This document shows, piece after piece, positions 1 to 7,781 of a stretch of 64,000 bases of DNA. The first letter of the stretch is position 1. Every line of letters starts with the position of its first letter. The translations under genes were made by a program, and so were the position numbers. The notes below the pieces were generated by a model. It worked only from the letters and a program-made list of their open reading frames with translations, ran no database searches and was not told where the DNA came from. The stretch comes from Maridesulfovibrio sp. (lineage in GTDB: Bacteria; Desulfobacterota; Desulfovibrionia; Desulfovibrionales; Desulfovibrionaceae): the NCBI RefSeq assembly GCF_963676065.1, contig NZ_OY780933.1, positions 4,110,501-4,174,500 on the forward strand. Direction: 5' to 3'.

Positions 1-1319
1 ACAGAGATCTACTCATCGATACCCTTGAAGAAGCGGTGCGTTCTTCTGTGGCCCGCAAATACGGCGACGCCATGGATATTGAGGTCAACTTCAATGAAGA
101 AGCCGGTGAAATCGAGGTCTATCAGTTCAAAGTAGTTGCTGAAGAAGTTGAAGACGAAATTAGCGAAATTACCCTCGAGGAAGCAAAAGAGCATGATCCT
201 AACGTACAGATCGATGACGAAATGGGCTTCAAGCTCAAAGTCGAAGATCTCGGCAGGATCGCCGCCCAGTCAGCCAAGCAGGTAATCATCCAGCGTATGC
301 GCGATGCGGAACAGGAAATCATCTACGATGAATTCAAGAACCGCATGCATGAAATCGTCAGCGGTATCATTCAGCGCCGTGACCGCACAGGCTGGATTAT
401 CAACCTCGGACGCACCGAAGCTGTACTGCCCAAGAATGAACAGATTCCCCGTGAGAGATATAAACGCGGAGATCGTGTCCAATCTTTTGTTATTGATGTG
501 CAGAAAGAATCCCGCGGTCCCCAGATCGTGGTTTCCCGTTCACATCCCGACTACATGACCGCACTTTTCAAAAGAGAAGTTCCTGAAGTGGATGATGCCA
601 CTGTCAAAATCATGGGTGTTGCCCGTGATCCGGGTCTGCGCGCCAAAGTTGCCGTCAACTCGCTGGACCGTGATGTTGATCCGGTCGGCGCATGTGTAGG
701 TATCCGAGGCTCCCGTATCCAGAACATCGTTCAGGAACTGCGCGGCGAACGTATCGATATCGTCGTATGGAGTCAGGACATCGCCAAATACGCTCAGAAT
801 GCCCTCTCTCCTGCGGTCATCACCAGAATAGCTGTAGATGAAGATGAAAAGATTCTTGAAGTTGTCGTTCCCGATGATCAGCTGACTGTTGCCATCGGCC
901 GTAAAGGACAGAACGTAAAACTGGCATCTAGACTGCTCGGTTGGAAGATCGACGTTTTCACCGAAAGCCGCTACGGCGAAATGAATGCCTCCAGTAAAGG
1001 CATGGATCAGGTCGCAAGCGTTGCCGAGATTCCTGTAAGCAACTTTATTTCCGCAGGTTTTGAATCCGTCAATCAGGTTGCCAATGCATCTGAAGAAATC
1101 CTTATGTCCATTTCCGGAATGACTCCGTCCAAAATTTCCGACATCAAGTCAGCCATTATGCTGCTTGGTATAGGAGATGCCGAGGAAGAAGTTACGGAAG
1201 TTACTGAAACTGAGCTTCCCGAAGAAACGGATGAGCAGATTGAAGTAAGCGTAAGCGAAGAAGACGACCAGAAGAATGATGAAGAAGCTGAAACTCCGGC
1301 TTCTGACGAAGAAGAATAA
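1..1319 (+). CDS. nusA: Transcription termination/antitermination factor NusA (5' partial)
   Basis: NusA binds RNA polymerase and controls pausing, intrinsic termination and antitermination. The open frame continues upstream of the GTG at 36: codons from position 3 read RDLLIDTLEEAV, the normal start of the NusA N-terminal domain, so the gene begins outside the window and the GTG is internal. Visible domains in order are the N-terminal RNAP-binding domain, an S1 domain (about residues 105-170 of the visible part), and the KH pair with GSRIQNIV and VAIGRKGQNVKLASRL. A helix-hairpin-helix-like segment follows, then a very acidic Glu/Asp tail of about 40 residues. It is first in the conserved nusA-ylxR-infB operon. 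Identification is secure; only the true start is missing. Confidence 0.96.
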   Translation, partial: RDLLIDTLEEAVRSSVARKYGDAMDIEVNFNEEAGEIEVYQFKVVAEEVEDEISEITLEEAKEHDPNVQIDDEMGFKLKVEDLGRIAAQSAKQVIIQRMRDAEQEIIYDEFKNRMHEIVSGIIQRRDRTGWIINLGRTEAVLPKNEQIPRERYKRGDRVQSFVIDVQKESRGPQIVVSRSHPDYMTALFKREVPEVDDATVKIMGVARDPGLRAKVAVNSLDRDVDPVGACVGIRGSRIQNIVQELRGERIDIVVWSQDIAKYAQNALSPAVITRIAVDEDEKILEVVVPDDQLTVAIGRKGQNVKLASRLLGWKIDVFTESRYGEMNASSKGMDQVASVAEIPVSNFISAGFESVNQVANASEEILMSISGMTPSKISDIKSAIMLLGIGDAEEEVTEVTETELPEETDEQIEVSVSEEDDQKNDEEAETPASDEEE

Positions 1320-1323
1320 TAAA

Positions 1324-1343
1324 CTCCGGGGGAAACCCCGGAG
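1324..1343 (+). terminator. Intercistronic hairpin between nusA and ylxR
   Basis: A perfect 8-bp stem, CTCCGGGG / CCCCGGAG, closes a GAAA tetraloop immediately after the nusA stop codon. No T-run follows (the next bases are ACTCAATAAAGG). It is therefore more likely an RNA-stability or processing element, or a weak attenuator, than a full terminator. The rest of the operon follows on the same strand. Confidence 0.5.
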
Positions 1344-1358
1344 ACTCAATAAAGGCTA

Positions 1359-1604
1359 TTGTATTTGACCGGAAAGGACAGCACAGAAAAACACGGCCCC
1401 ACAAGGTCGTGTATCATTTGCAGGCAGCGTTTTGCCAAGGAAGAACTGTTCAGGTTCGTTGTGGGCAAGGGGGCTTCCGACAGCGAGCTTATTCCGGATA
1501 AGAAAAAGGTAATGCAGGGCCGCGGATACTATGTCTGCAGCGATGAAAAATGCATTGAAAGATTAAAATTTTTTCGGCCACGGAAGAAGAACTTCAGGGG
1601 GTAG
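1359..1604 (+). CDS. ylxR: YlxR (DUF448) family RNA-binding protein
   Basis: Small basic protein of 81 aa, of the YlxR/DUF448 family found between nusA and infB in most bacteria. The family signature is visible near the N-terminus: an R-S-C-I-I-C-R segment followed by K-E-E-L-F-R-F, then G-R-G-Y-Y-V-C and a basic C-terminus. The family has an RNA-binding-like fold; a role in RNase P or transcription control has been proposed, but the function in this lineage is not fixed. The start is a TTG at 1359; no better ATG lies in frame upstream of the conserved core. The infB ribosome-binding site overlaps the end of this gene, which implies coupled translation. Confidence 0.85.
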   Translation: MYLTGKDSTEKHGPTRSCIICRQRFAKEELFRFVVGKGASDSELIPDKKKVMQGRGYYVCSDEKCIERLKFFRPRKKNFRG

Positions 1605-1610
1605 TAACAT

Positions 1611-4505
1611 ATGGCTTCAAAAATCAAAGTAAAGGAATTGGCCACCGAACTCGGTGTCAGTGCCAAAGACATCCTTCAAAAACTCCGCGAACACGGCGTA
1701 CAGGCTAAAAGCACTGTTGCCGCGGTTGATGCGGATCAGGCAGATGCCATCCGCAAGGAACTTTCCGGCAAATCCGGAAACGTTGAACAGCGTGAGGTTC
1801 AGCCTGGCGTAATCGTGCGTCGTCGCAAGGGCGGACGCAAAAAAGCAAATGCCGACGAAGCTGAAACAACAGCCGAGGCTCCAGCTAAAGAAGAGAAAAA
1901 GGAAGCTCCTGCGAAAGAAAAGAAGGAAGCTCCCAAGGAAAAGGCTCCTGAAAAGAAAAAGCCCGCGAAAAAGGCTCCCGCGAAAAGCGAGAAGCCGATG
2001 GTAAAAGTTATCAAGCCTGAAGACATAGAAAAAAAAGAAGAAGCCCCCGCAAGCGAAAAGACCGAAGCTCCTGAAGTGGAAACTACCCCCGCCGCCAAGG
2101 TAGCTGACGAAAAAGAAACCGTGAAAGAAGGTCCAGCACAAAAAGAAGCCAAACCTGAAAAGGAAAAGGCTCCTGAAAAGGCCAAAGCCGAAGATAAAGC
2201 TGAGAAAAAACCTGCTGCAGAAAACGGTAAGGCTAAAGATGCTGAACCCAAAAAGAAAAAGCGCAAAAAGAAAAAAGAAGTAGAAGCGCCTAAAGTAAAA
2301 ATTATTTCCAGACCTGATCCCAACCTTCAGGCTGCACAGCGTGCTGCCGAAGGCCCGGGTGGAGCACGGCGCCGTCCTTCTGAAGATGGTCCCGGTGATC
2401 GTCGTGGCGGTAGACCCGGCGGCGGAAGACCCGGTGGTGGCCGTCCAGGCGGTCCTGGTGGCGGAAGACCCGGAGCCCCCGGTGGTGGAAGACCTGCCGG
2501 TGGACGTCCTAGTGGTCCTGGTGGTCCCGGTGGCGGTAGACCCGTTCCCGGCGCACCGGCTCCCGGTAATGATCAGAGCAAGAAGAAGAAATTCAAAAAA
2601 GATAAGCGCGTTGTTGAATTCGGTAAAGACTACCGTAAAGACAACGAGAGAGAACTTGAGAAGAAGTTCCGCGGCAAGAAAAAGGGTAAGAAGAACAAAG
2701 TCCGTTCCGATCAGGCTCCTGTTCAGCAGAAGCCCCTTAAGGCCGCCAAACGCAAAATCAAGTTCAACGAAGCCATACGTCTCTCCGATATGGCTCACCA
2801 GATGGGAGTTAAAGCTCAGGAACTTATCAAGGCTCTGTTCGGTCTCGGTGTGATGGCAACCATCAACCAGTCACTTGACCTTGATACCGCTACCCTGCTC
2901 GCATCTGAATTTGAATACGAAATTGAGAACGTATCGTACTCCGAAGAAGATCTGCTCGTACCCAAAAGCGATGTAGATAAAGACGAAAATCTTAAACCGC
3001 GTCCGCCCATCGTAACCATCATGGGTCACGTTGACCACGGTAAGACATCACTTCTTGATGCCATCCGCCACAGTGCGGTTACCGACGGAGAAGCAGGCGG
3101 CATCACCCAGCACATCGGTGCGTACCACGTTTCCACCGACCGCGGAGAGATCGTATTTCTCGATACCCCCGGTCACGAAGCGTTTACCACCATGCGTATG
3201 CGTGGAGCACAGGTTACCGATATCGTAATCCTCGTTGTAGCTGCCGATGATGGTGTCATGGATCAGACCCGAGAGGCTATCAGTCACTCCAAGGCTGCCG
3301 GTGTTCCCATTGTCGTTGCCGTCAACAAAATGGATAAAGAAGGCGCTAACCCCGAAAGAGTTCAGCGTGAACTTGCAGACTACGATCTCGTTCCCGAAGA
3401 TTGGGGTGGCGACACCATGTTTGTTCCGGTTTCAGCCAAACAGAGAACTGGTCTTAACGACCTTCTCGAAATGGTCCAGCTGCAGGCTGAAGTCCTCGAA
3501 CTTAAAGCCAACCCGGATAAAGCCGCACGCGGTAACATTGTTGAAGCAAAACTCGACAAAGGCCGTGGTCCCGTGGGAACCGTCCTCATTCAGGAAGGTA
3601 CCATCAATCAGGGCGACCCCTTTGTCTGCGGACTCTATCACGGTCGTGTACGTGCTATGTTCGATGACCGCGGACGCAAGATCGAAACTGCCGGTCCGGC
3701 CTTCCCGGTCGAGATTCAGGGTTTTGACGGCATCCCCGAAGCCGGTGACGAATTTATCTGCGTTGCAGATGACAAAGTCGCCCGCCGCATCGCTCAGGAA
3801 CGTAAACTGAAGCACCGTGAGCGCGAACTGGCAGGTAAGTCCAAGGTTACCCTTGAATCCTTCCTCGCCACCAAGCCGAATCAGGAAGTGCAGACTCTTA
3901 ACGTTGTCCTCAAGGCTGACGTACAGGGTTCACTTGAAGCTATCAATGAAGCCCTTGCCAAGCTCGCTACCGATGAAATCAAAGTTGACGTCATCCACGG
4001 CGGCGCAGGAGCGATCACTGAATCAGATATCCTGCTGGCTTCCGCATCAGAGGCAATCATTATCGGCTTCAACGTAAGACCGACCGTAAAAATCAAGGAT
4101 GTTGCAGAGCAGGAAGAAGTTGAAATCCGCTTCTACGACATCATCTATAAACTGGTTAATGAAATCAAAGACGCAATGGGCGGTATGCTCTCTCCGGACA
4201 TCAAGGAAGAGTACCTCGGTCAGGCCGAAGTTCGCCAGACCTTCTCCGTTCCCAAAGTCGGTGTTATCGCCGGTTGTATGGTTGCAGACGGCAAGCTGAC
4301 CAGAAATGCTCAGGTTCGACTGCTGCGTGACGGCGTAGTTATCTACACCGGAACCCTTACTTCACTGAAACGCTTCAAAGATGACGCTAAGGAAGTGGCC
4401 AAGGGCTACGAATGCGGTGTTGGACTTGAAAGATTCAACGACATTAAAGAAGGAGACTTCATTGAAGCCTTCGAAGTCGTAGAAGTAGCAAGAACCCTGG
4501 AATAA
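1611..4505 (+). CDS. infB: Translation initiation factor IF-2
   Basis: GTPase that brings initiator fMet-tRNA to the ribosome; 964 aa. The N-terminal IF2N motif ([20 protein letters not shown]) is followed by a long low-complexity region: Lys/Ala/Pro/Glu-rich to about residue 220, then a Gly/Arg/Pro-rich stretch (about 250-320), then a basic linker and a second IF2N motif. The G domain has all the GTPase motifs: G1 [10 protein letters not shown]3 DTPGHEAF, G4 NKMD, G5 SAK. Domains II, III and C2 follow and are of normal length. The ATG at 1611 sits 6 nt after the ylxR stop, with a G-rich Shine-Dalgarno inside the ylxR end. The low-complexity N-terminus is long but of a kind common in deltaproteobacterial IF-2. 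Confidence 0.98.
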   Translation: MASKIKVKELATELGVSAKDILQKLREHGVQAKSTVAAVDADQADAIRKELSGKSGNVEQREVQPGVIVRRRKGGRKKANADEAETTAEAPAKEEKKEAPAKEKKEAPKEKAPEKKKPAKKAPAKSEKPMVKVIKPEDIEKKEEAPASEKTEAPEVETTPAAKVADEKETVKEGPAQKEAKPEKEKAPEKAKAEDKAEKKPAAENGKAKDAEPKKKKRKKKKEVEAPKVKIISRPDPNLQAAQRAAEGPGGARRRPSEDGPGDRRGGRPGGGRPGGGRPGGPGGGRPGAPGGGRPAGGRPSGPGGPGGGRPVPGAPAPGNDQSKKKKFKKDKRVVEFGKDYRKDNERELEKKFRGKKKGKKNKVRSDQAPVQQKPLKAAKRKIKFNEAIRLSDMAHQMGVKAQELIKALFGLGVMATINQSLDLDTATLLASEFEYEIENVSYSEEDLLVPKSDVDKDENLKPRPPIVTIMGHVDHGKTSLLDAIRHSAVTDGEAGGITQHIGAYHVSTDRGEIVFLDTPGHEAFTTMRMRGAQVTDIVILVVAADDGVMDQTREAISHSKAAGVPIVVAVNKMDKEGANPERVQRELADYDLVPEDWGGDTMFVPVSAKQRTGLNDLLEMVQLQAEVLELKANPDKAARGNIVEAKLDKGRGPVGTVLIQEGTINQGDPFVCGLYHGRVRAMFDDRGRKIETAGPAFPVEIQGFDGIPEAGDEFICVADDKVARRIAQERKLKHRERELAGKSKVTLESFLATKPNQEVQTLNVVLKADVQGSLEAINEALAKLATDEIKVDVIHGGAGAITESDILLASASEAIIIGFNVRPTVKIKDVAEQEEVEIRFYDIIYKLVNEIKDAMGGMLSPDIKEEYLGQAEVRQTFSVPKVGVIAGCMVADGKLTRNAQVRLLRDGVVIYTGTLTSLKRFKDDAKEVAKGYECGVGLERFNDIKEGDFIEAFEVVEVARTLE
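2398..2548 (+). repeat. In-gene Gly/Arg/Pro-coding repeats in infB
   Basis: Degenerate tandem units of about 12-15 bp of the type GGCGGAAGACCCGG encode repeated G-G-R-P steps within the IF-2 N-terminal linker. The reading frame is kept throughout, so this is a coding repeat and may be prone to length variation between strains. Confidence 0.7.
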
Positions 4506-4516
4506 AAACTCACTGT

Positions 4517-4542
4517 CAGGGGCGGATTAAGTTCCGCCCCTG
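4517..4542 (+). terminator. Hairpin after infB
   Basis: A perfect 10-bp inverted repeat, CAGGGGCGGA / TCCGCCCCTG, with a 6-nt loop lies 12 nt after the infB stop. Only a weak A/T stretch (ATTTATAATT) follows, so partial termination or mRNA 3'-end protection is more likely than full termination. The next cistron begins 14 nt later without a clear Shine-Dalgarno. Confidence 0.6.
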
Positions 4543-4555
4543 ATTTATAATTAAT

Positions 4556-4843
4556 ATGATAATCGGCGTACTCTCACTGGAATTCAGATTACACGGAAAC
4601 AGATCTCTCAAGGGTAAACGTAAAGTCGCCCTCAGTCTCAAACAGAAGCTGCGTAACAAATTCAATGTCAGTGTTTCCGAAGTTGAAGCTCAGGATGTTC
4701 ATGAAAAACTGGTTCTCGCCGCAGTGACCGTCGCCAATGAAACACGCAAGGTTGAATCAACCTTATCCAAAGCACTGGCAATGATCGAAGCCATGGCACC
4801 GGCTGAATTGATTAATTGCGAAACAGAAATTTTCAGTTCCTGA
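4556..4843 (+). CDS. DUF503 (YlxP-like) family protein
   Basis: 95-aa protein of the DUF503 family, commonly encoded between infB and rbfA in Gram-positive and deltaproteobacterial genomes. The family pattern is visible: an opening M-I-I-G-V-L hydrophobic strand, the H-G-N-R-S-L-K-G-K-R segment, then N-V-S-V-S-E-V-E-A-Q-D and a C-terminal amphipathic helix. Molecular function is unknown; the genomic position suggests ribosome maturation or a related RNA process. The ATG at 4556 has no obvious Shine-Dalgarno, so translation may depend on read-through from infB. A terminator overlaps its stop codon. Confidence 0.8.
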   Translation: MIIGVLSLEFRLHGNRSLKGKRKVALSLKQKLRNKFNVSVSEVEAQDVHEKLVLAAVTVANETRKVESTLSKALAMIEAMAPAELINCETEIFSS

Positions 4844-4868
4844 CCTTCAAGGTCAGGACTACTTTTTT
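4839..4868 (+). terminator. Terminator overlapping the DUF503 stop codon
   Basis: The stem CCTGACC / GGTCAGG (7 bp, loop TTCAA) is followed by ACTAC and six T. The 5' arm includes the TGA stop of the DUF503 gene. It would separate infB-DUF503 from rbfA at least partly. Confidence 0.65.
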
Positions 4869-4885
4869 GAAAGACATTTTATGAT

Positions 4886-4927
4886 GCGCTTCGCGCTTTT
4901 TGATGAAAGATTTTGCCTGCAGGAAGC
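4886..4927 (-). repeat. Dispersed intergenic repeat, copy A (reverse orientation)
   Basis: Read on the minus strand, this 42-bp segment matches the copies at 19170-19210 and 54183-54223. All share a first mini-hairpin ending in AGGC, an A/T-rich spacer containing a CA(T)CAAAA-type stretch, and a second mini-hairpin of the type GCGCGAAGCGC. It lies in the DUF503-rbfA gap just after a terminator. It does not code for protein. Confidence 0.6.
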
Positions 4928-4955
4928 TTACCGAAGGCATTAAGGATACAAAGAT

Positions 4956-5309
4956 ATGAAGACTTCTACATCACGCCGTTCCGTTAAAATGGGCGACCAG
5001 ATTATGCGCGAGATCGCGACAATGCTGATTGAAGAGATTGCCGATCCACGCCTTGAGATGGTTTCCATCAGCGGTGTACGTATGAACAAAGATAATAAAA
5101 TTGCCGAGGTGATGTTCACCATGGCCGGGGATCAGGACAAAATTGCTGCTGCGGTAAAAGCGCTGGATAAAGCCAAAGGCTTCATCCGCACCAAGCTGAG
5201 CAAACGCATCCGTGTCCGTCAGATTCCCGAGCTCAGGTTCGTGCACGACAACTTCCTTGAGGAGATGGTTTATGGAAGCTCAACTGAAAGAGATATGTCG
5301 GATTCTTAA
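4956..5309 (+). CDS. rbfA: Ribosome-binding factor A
   Basis: RbfA is a 30S maturation factor with a type-II KH fold that binds near helix 1 of 16S rRNA; 117 aa, a normal length. Visible family features are the N-terminal R-R-S-V-K-M-G-D-Q-I-M-R-E-I segment, D-P-R-L-E-M-V-S-I-S-G-V and the C-terminal R-x-x-P-E-L-R-F-V-H-D. The ATG at 4956 has AAGGAT as Shine-Dalgarno. Its 3' end overlaps the DHH phosphoesterase start by 38 bp, so the two are translationally coupled. Confidence 0.95.
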   Translation: MKTSTSRRSVKMGDQIMREIATMLIEEIADPRLEMVSISGVRMNKDNKIAEVMFTMAGDQDKIAAAVKALDKAKGFIRTKLSKRIRVRQIPELRFVHDNFLEEMVYGSSTERDMSDS

Positions 5310-6237
5310 AGAGGAAGACGACTTTCTCGTTGCAGCGCACTTTAATCCGGACGGGGATGCCTTGGGCTCCACCGCCGCCATGGGATACATTCTCGAAAAA
5401 CTTGGCAAACGCTACCGCCTGTATAATCAGAGCGGCAAGCCTGAAGTTATGGACTGGTTCGAGACTCCATCCCCTATCCTGACCGAAATTCCTAAAGGAT
5501 TCGAGGGCTGGTACATCATCCTTGATTGCGGTGATGCGCCACGTATGGGCGAAACGCTCATGAACGCCATAGACCCTGAGAAATCCATAAATATAGACCA
5601 CCATATGGGAAACAGCGGCTTTGCTGCCGTAAACTGGGTAGAAACAAACCGCCCGGCTGTGGGCGAAATGATTACACTTATCGCCCGCGAATTTAACATT
5701 TCCCTTTCCGGCAAACTCGGAGAGTCTATTTACCTTTCTATCGCCACTGATACCGGTTTTTTCACCTACAACAACACTAAGCCCGAGACCCTTGAAATTA
5801 TTGCAGACATCCTGCGCTACGGTCTTGATCTGGGTGAATTTGTACCTAAAATACGTAATCAGTGGACCATGAAACGCATCAACCTCTGGGCCACCGCGTT
5901 AGGCAAGGTAAAGATGCACCACGACGGGCAGACCGCCATGCTCTTCATCCCGCAGGAAATGCTCGATGAAACAGGCGCCACAGGAACAGACTGCGAAGGT
6001 TTGGTCAGCTTCATTCTGCGCATAAAAGATGTGCGTGTCGCCGTCCTTATCCGCGAAGACAGCCCCATGCGCTACAAGTTCAGCCTGCGTTCACAATCCC
6101 GGGATAATGTTCAGGCCGTAGCCTCGCTTTTCGGAGGCGGCGGACACAAGAACGCTAGTGGCGGGCTTATTGAAAATACACCGGATACCGTCCGTGAAAG
6201 ACTGATCGCCGCCATTGGCGATAAAATAATGAAGTAA
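5272..6237 (+). CDS. nrnA: Bifunctional oligoribonuclease / pAp phosphatase NrnA-type DHH phosphoesterase
   Basis: DHH-DHHA1 family enzyme that degrades short RNA oligonucleotides and, in characterised members, 3'-phosphoadenosine 5'-phosphate. Motifs seen: HFNPDGDALGS (motif I), ILDCGD (motif II), NIDHHMGN (the DHH motif) and DTGFFTYNNT, followed by a DHHA1 domain ending in FGGGGHKNASGG. I chose the ATG at 5272 because GAGGAG stands 7 nt upstream and the protein then begins MEAQLKEICR, as in the family; the longer frame from 5212 lies wholly inside rbfA. Length 321 aa. The rbfA-nrnA-truB order is common in bacteria that lack Orn. Confidence 0.92.
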   Translation: MEAQLKEICRILKEEDDFLVAAHFNPDGDALGSTAAMGYILEKLGKRYRLYNQSGKPEVMDWFETPSPILTEIPKGFEGWYIILDCGDAPRMGETLMNAIDPEKSINIDHHMGNSGFAAVNWVETNRPAVGEMITLIAREFNISLSGKLGESIYLSIATDTGFFTYNNTKPETLEIIADILRYGLDLGEFVPKIRNQWTMKRINLWATALGKVKMHHDGQTAMLFIPQEMLDETGATGTDCEGLVSFILRIKDVRVAVLIREDSPMRYKFSLRSQSRDNVQAVASLFGGGGHKNASGGLIENTPDTVRERLIAAIGDKIMK

Positions 6238-6255
6238 TTGAAAGGCATTGCATAA

Positions 6256-7188
6256 ATGGGTAGAAAACCGAAAAAAAGTCCTTTTCAAAAACATGGCGTT
6301 CTGGTCCTGAATAAACCTTCCGGGCCGACATCAACCGATTGCCTGAACTCCATCAAGCGCGAATTGAAGCAGTACAAGATCGGCCATGCCGGTACACTCG
6401 ATCCTCTGGCAGAGGGTGTGTTGCTGGTCATGCTTGGTCAGGCCACAAAGTTAGGGCCTTATCTGCTTGGACATGATAAGGTATACACCGGAAGTTTAAG
6501 TATCGGCAGAACTACAGATACTTACGACATTCAGGGAACAGAAACATCCACTGCTGACATTTCCGGGATCACGGAAAAAATGGTGGAAAATGAAATTTTA
6601 TACTGGAATGACTTGACTAGTCAGGAAGTTCCTGCCTATTCGGCTGCAAAGCATAAAGGCAAACCGCTCTATGAATTGGCCAGAAAAGGGGAAGAAACCC
6701 CGGTCAAAATCAAGAGCATTGAAATATTTGACGCAGAACCGCTGGAAGTGAGTCTGCCAATTGCCCGTTTCCGGGTTGGGTGCTCTGCCGGCACCTACAT
6801 TCGCTCCCTGGTCCATAGCTTGGGGTCGCGGCTCGGATGCGGCGCGGTAATGGAATCACTTAGGCGTGAAGAAAGCCGGCCTTATCGGCTTAGTGAAGCG
6901 CACAACCTCGATGAGGTTCTCGCCGATCCAGATGGATTTGAGGCACGGATTATCCCCCTTGCGGATGCCCTGCCTCACTGGCACAGGTTTACCGTTTCGG
7001 AAGACATGTCCAAAGCCATTAAGAACGGTACCAGAATACCTGTCGGGGATGTAGCTGTTGATCAGGAAATTATCGAAGGTGAAAGGGCTATGTTCCTTGA
7101 TACCGACGGTACGGCTCTGGCTCTTATGGAGACAAAGCAGGTTGACGGTAAACTTCTCTGGGTAATTCTTCGCGGCCTGTGGGGCTGA
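6256..7188 (+). CDS. truB: tRNA pseudouridine(55) synthase TruB
   Basis: Makes pseudouridine 55 in the T-loop of tRNAs. The catalytic block [16 protein letters not shown] carries the nucleophilic Asp, and the N-terminal [11 protein letters not shown] is typical. Other family motifs are the T-D-T-Y-D segment, [10 protein letters not shown] and G-T-Y-I-R-S-L; a PUA-like C-terminal region follows. 310 aa. It lies 18 nt after nrnA and is followed by rpsO. Confidence 0.96.
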   Translation: MGRKPKKSPFQKHGVLVLNKPSGPTSTDCLNSIKRELKQYKIGHAGTLDPLAEGVLLVMLGQATKLGPYLLGHDKVYTGSLSIGRTTDTYDIQGTETSTADISGITEKMVENEILYWNDLTSQEVPAYSAAKHKGKPLYELARKGEETPVKIKSIEIFDAEPLEVSLPIARFRVGCSAGTYIRSLVHSLGSRLGCGAVMESLRREESRPYRLSEAHNLDEVLADPDGFEARIIPLADALPHWHRFTVSEDMSKAIKNGTRIPVGDVAVDQEIIEGERAMFLDTDGTALALMETKQVDGKLLWVILRGLWG

Positions 7189-7202
7189 TTCCCCGCGGGA
7201 AT
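7188..7202 (+). other. Short inverted repeat in the truB-rpsO gap
   Basis: ATTCCC / GGGAAT arms with a 3-nt CGC centre overlap the end of truB and form a possible small hairpin at the 5' side of the rpsO leader. S15 autoregulates through leader structures in several bacteria, but nothing here shows that directly. Confidence 0.3.
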
Positions 7203-7261
7203 TTCAACTTCCGGCACAAACTAAACATTCACGCTCAACCCGTGAATTGGAGGATAACGCT

Positions 7262-7531
7262 ATGGTTATGACTGCTGAAGACAAGGCAAAAGTAATTGAA
7301 GAATACCAGACCAAACCTGGTGACACCGGCTCCCCTGAAGTACAGGTTGCTCTTCTTACCGCAAGAATCCAGTACCTGACTGACCACTTCAAAAGCCACA
7401 AGAAGGACTTCCACTCCCGCACCGGCCTGCTGAAAATGGTCGGCCAGCGCAGGAACATCCTTAAGTACCTGAAAGCTAAAGACGTTCAGCGTTACCGCGA
7501 TCTTATCGCAAGACTCGGTCTGCGCAAATAA
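7262..7531 (+). CDS. rpsO: 30S ribosomal protein S15
   Basis: Primary 16S rRNA-binding protein of the 30S platform; 89 aa from this start, the same length as E. coli S15. Conserved blocks are [13 protein letters not shown], HxxxHKxDxHSRxGLLxMVxxRRxLLxYL, and a C-terminal RYRDLIxRLGLRK. The ATG at 7262 is chosen because GGAGG lies 8 nt upstream; the frame-upstream TTG at 7247 overlaps that Shine-Dalgarno. A strong terminator follows. Confidence 0.97.
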   Translation: MVMTAEDKAKVIEEYQTKPGDTGSPEVQVALLTARIQYLTDHFKSHKKDFHSRTGLLKMVGQRRNILKYLKAKDVQRYRDLIARLGLRK

Positions 7532-7540
7532 GCAGTTTCA

Positions 7541-7568
7541 GGGGAGGGTTTACCCTCCCCTTTTTTTT
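7541..7568 (+). terminator. Strong intrinsic terminator after rpsO
   Basis: GGGGAGGG pairs perfectly with CCCTCCCC around a TTTA loop (the inner T-A pair can extend the stem), followed directly by eight T. It should end most rpsO transcripts, so pnp probably has its own promoter plus some read-through. Confidence 0.9.
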
Positions 7569-7601
7569 ATAAAAATACACATGTATGTATTTTCATCTGA
7601 C

Positions 7602-7629
7602 TTTACATCATATTGATGTTAGTTAGATT
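7602..7629 (+). promoter_or_regulatory. Candidate pnp promoter
   Basis: TTTACA (7602-7607) matches the -35 consensus at 5 of 6 positions, with TAGATT (7624-7629) 16 bp downstream as a 4/6 -10. A second, weaker pair is TTGAAC (7633-7638) and TGCTAT (7658-7663) with 19 bp. One of them is needed because the rpsO terminator lies just upstream, but neither is strong. Confidence 0.3.
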
Positions 7630-7671
7630 TAATTGAACAACGGAATCCGTGCTCTCCTGCTATGGATTTTT

Positions 7672-7724
7672 AGTTGGCTGAGGAAAGGGTTCATATCAGC
7701 AATGAAATCTTCCCTTAGCCGGCT
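7672..7724 (+). promoter_or_regulatory. Long hairpin in the pnp leader
   Basis: GGCTGAGGAAAG (7676-7687) pairs with CTTCCCTTAGCC (7709-7720) with one A-C mismatch. The stem extends outward by four pairs to 7672/7724 and inward through TTCAT (7690-7694) / ATGAA (7702-7706), with a 7-nt apical loop. It lies about 60 nt before the pnp start. In E. coli a long leader stem is cut by RNase III and used by PNPase for autoregulation; this is a plausible counterpart, unrelated in sequence as far as I can tell. Confidence 0.6.
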
Positions 7725-7781
7725 GGAAAATTCGGACAGCACCGGGTTCCCCCATTACAACTTATTTAATGAGGAATTTTA

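Noticed and set aside
2398..2548. Possible CRISPR or minisatellite
   Set aside because: The repeats stay in frame and code G-G-R-P units in IF-2; there are no spacers. I saw no CRISPR array in the window.
1617..2798. 393-codon open frame on the minus strand inside infB
   Set aside because: It is antisense to the low-complexity Lys/Glu/Gly-rich part of IF-2, whose codon bias removes stops on the other strand. It has no Shine-Dalgarno and an unnatural Phe/Gly/Thr-rich composition.
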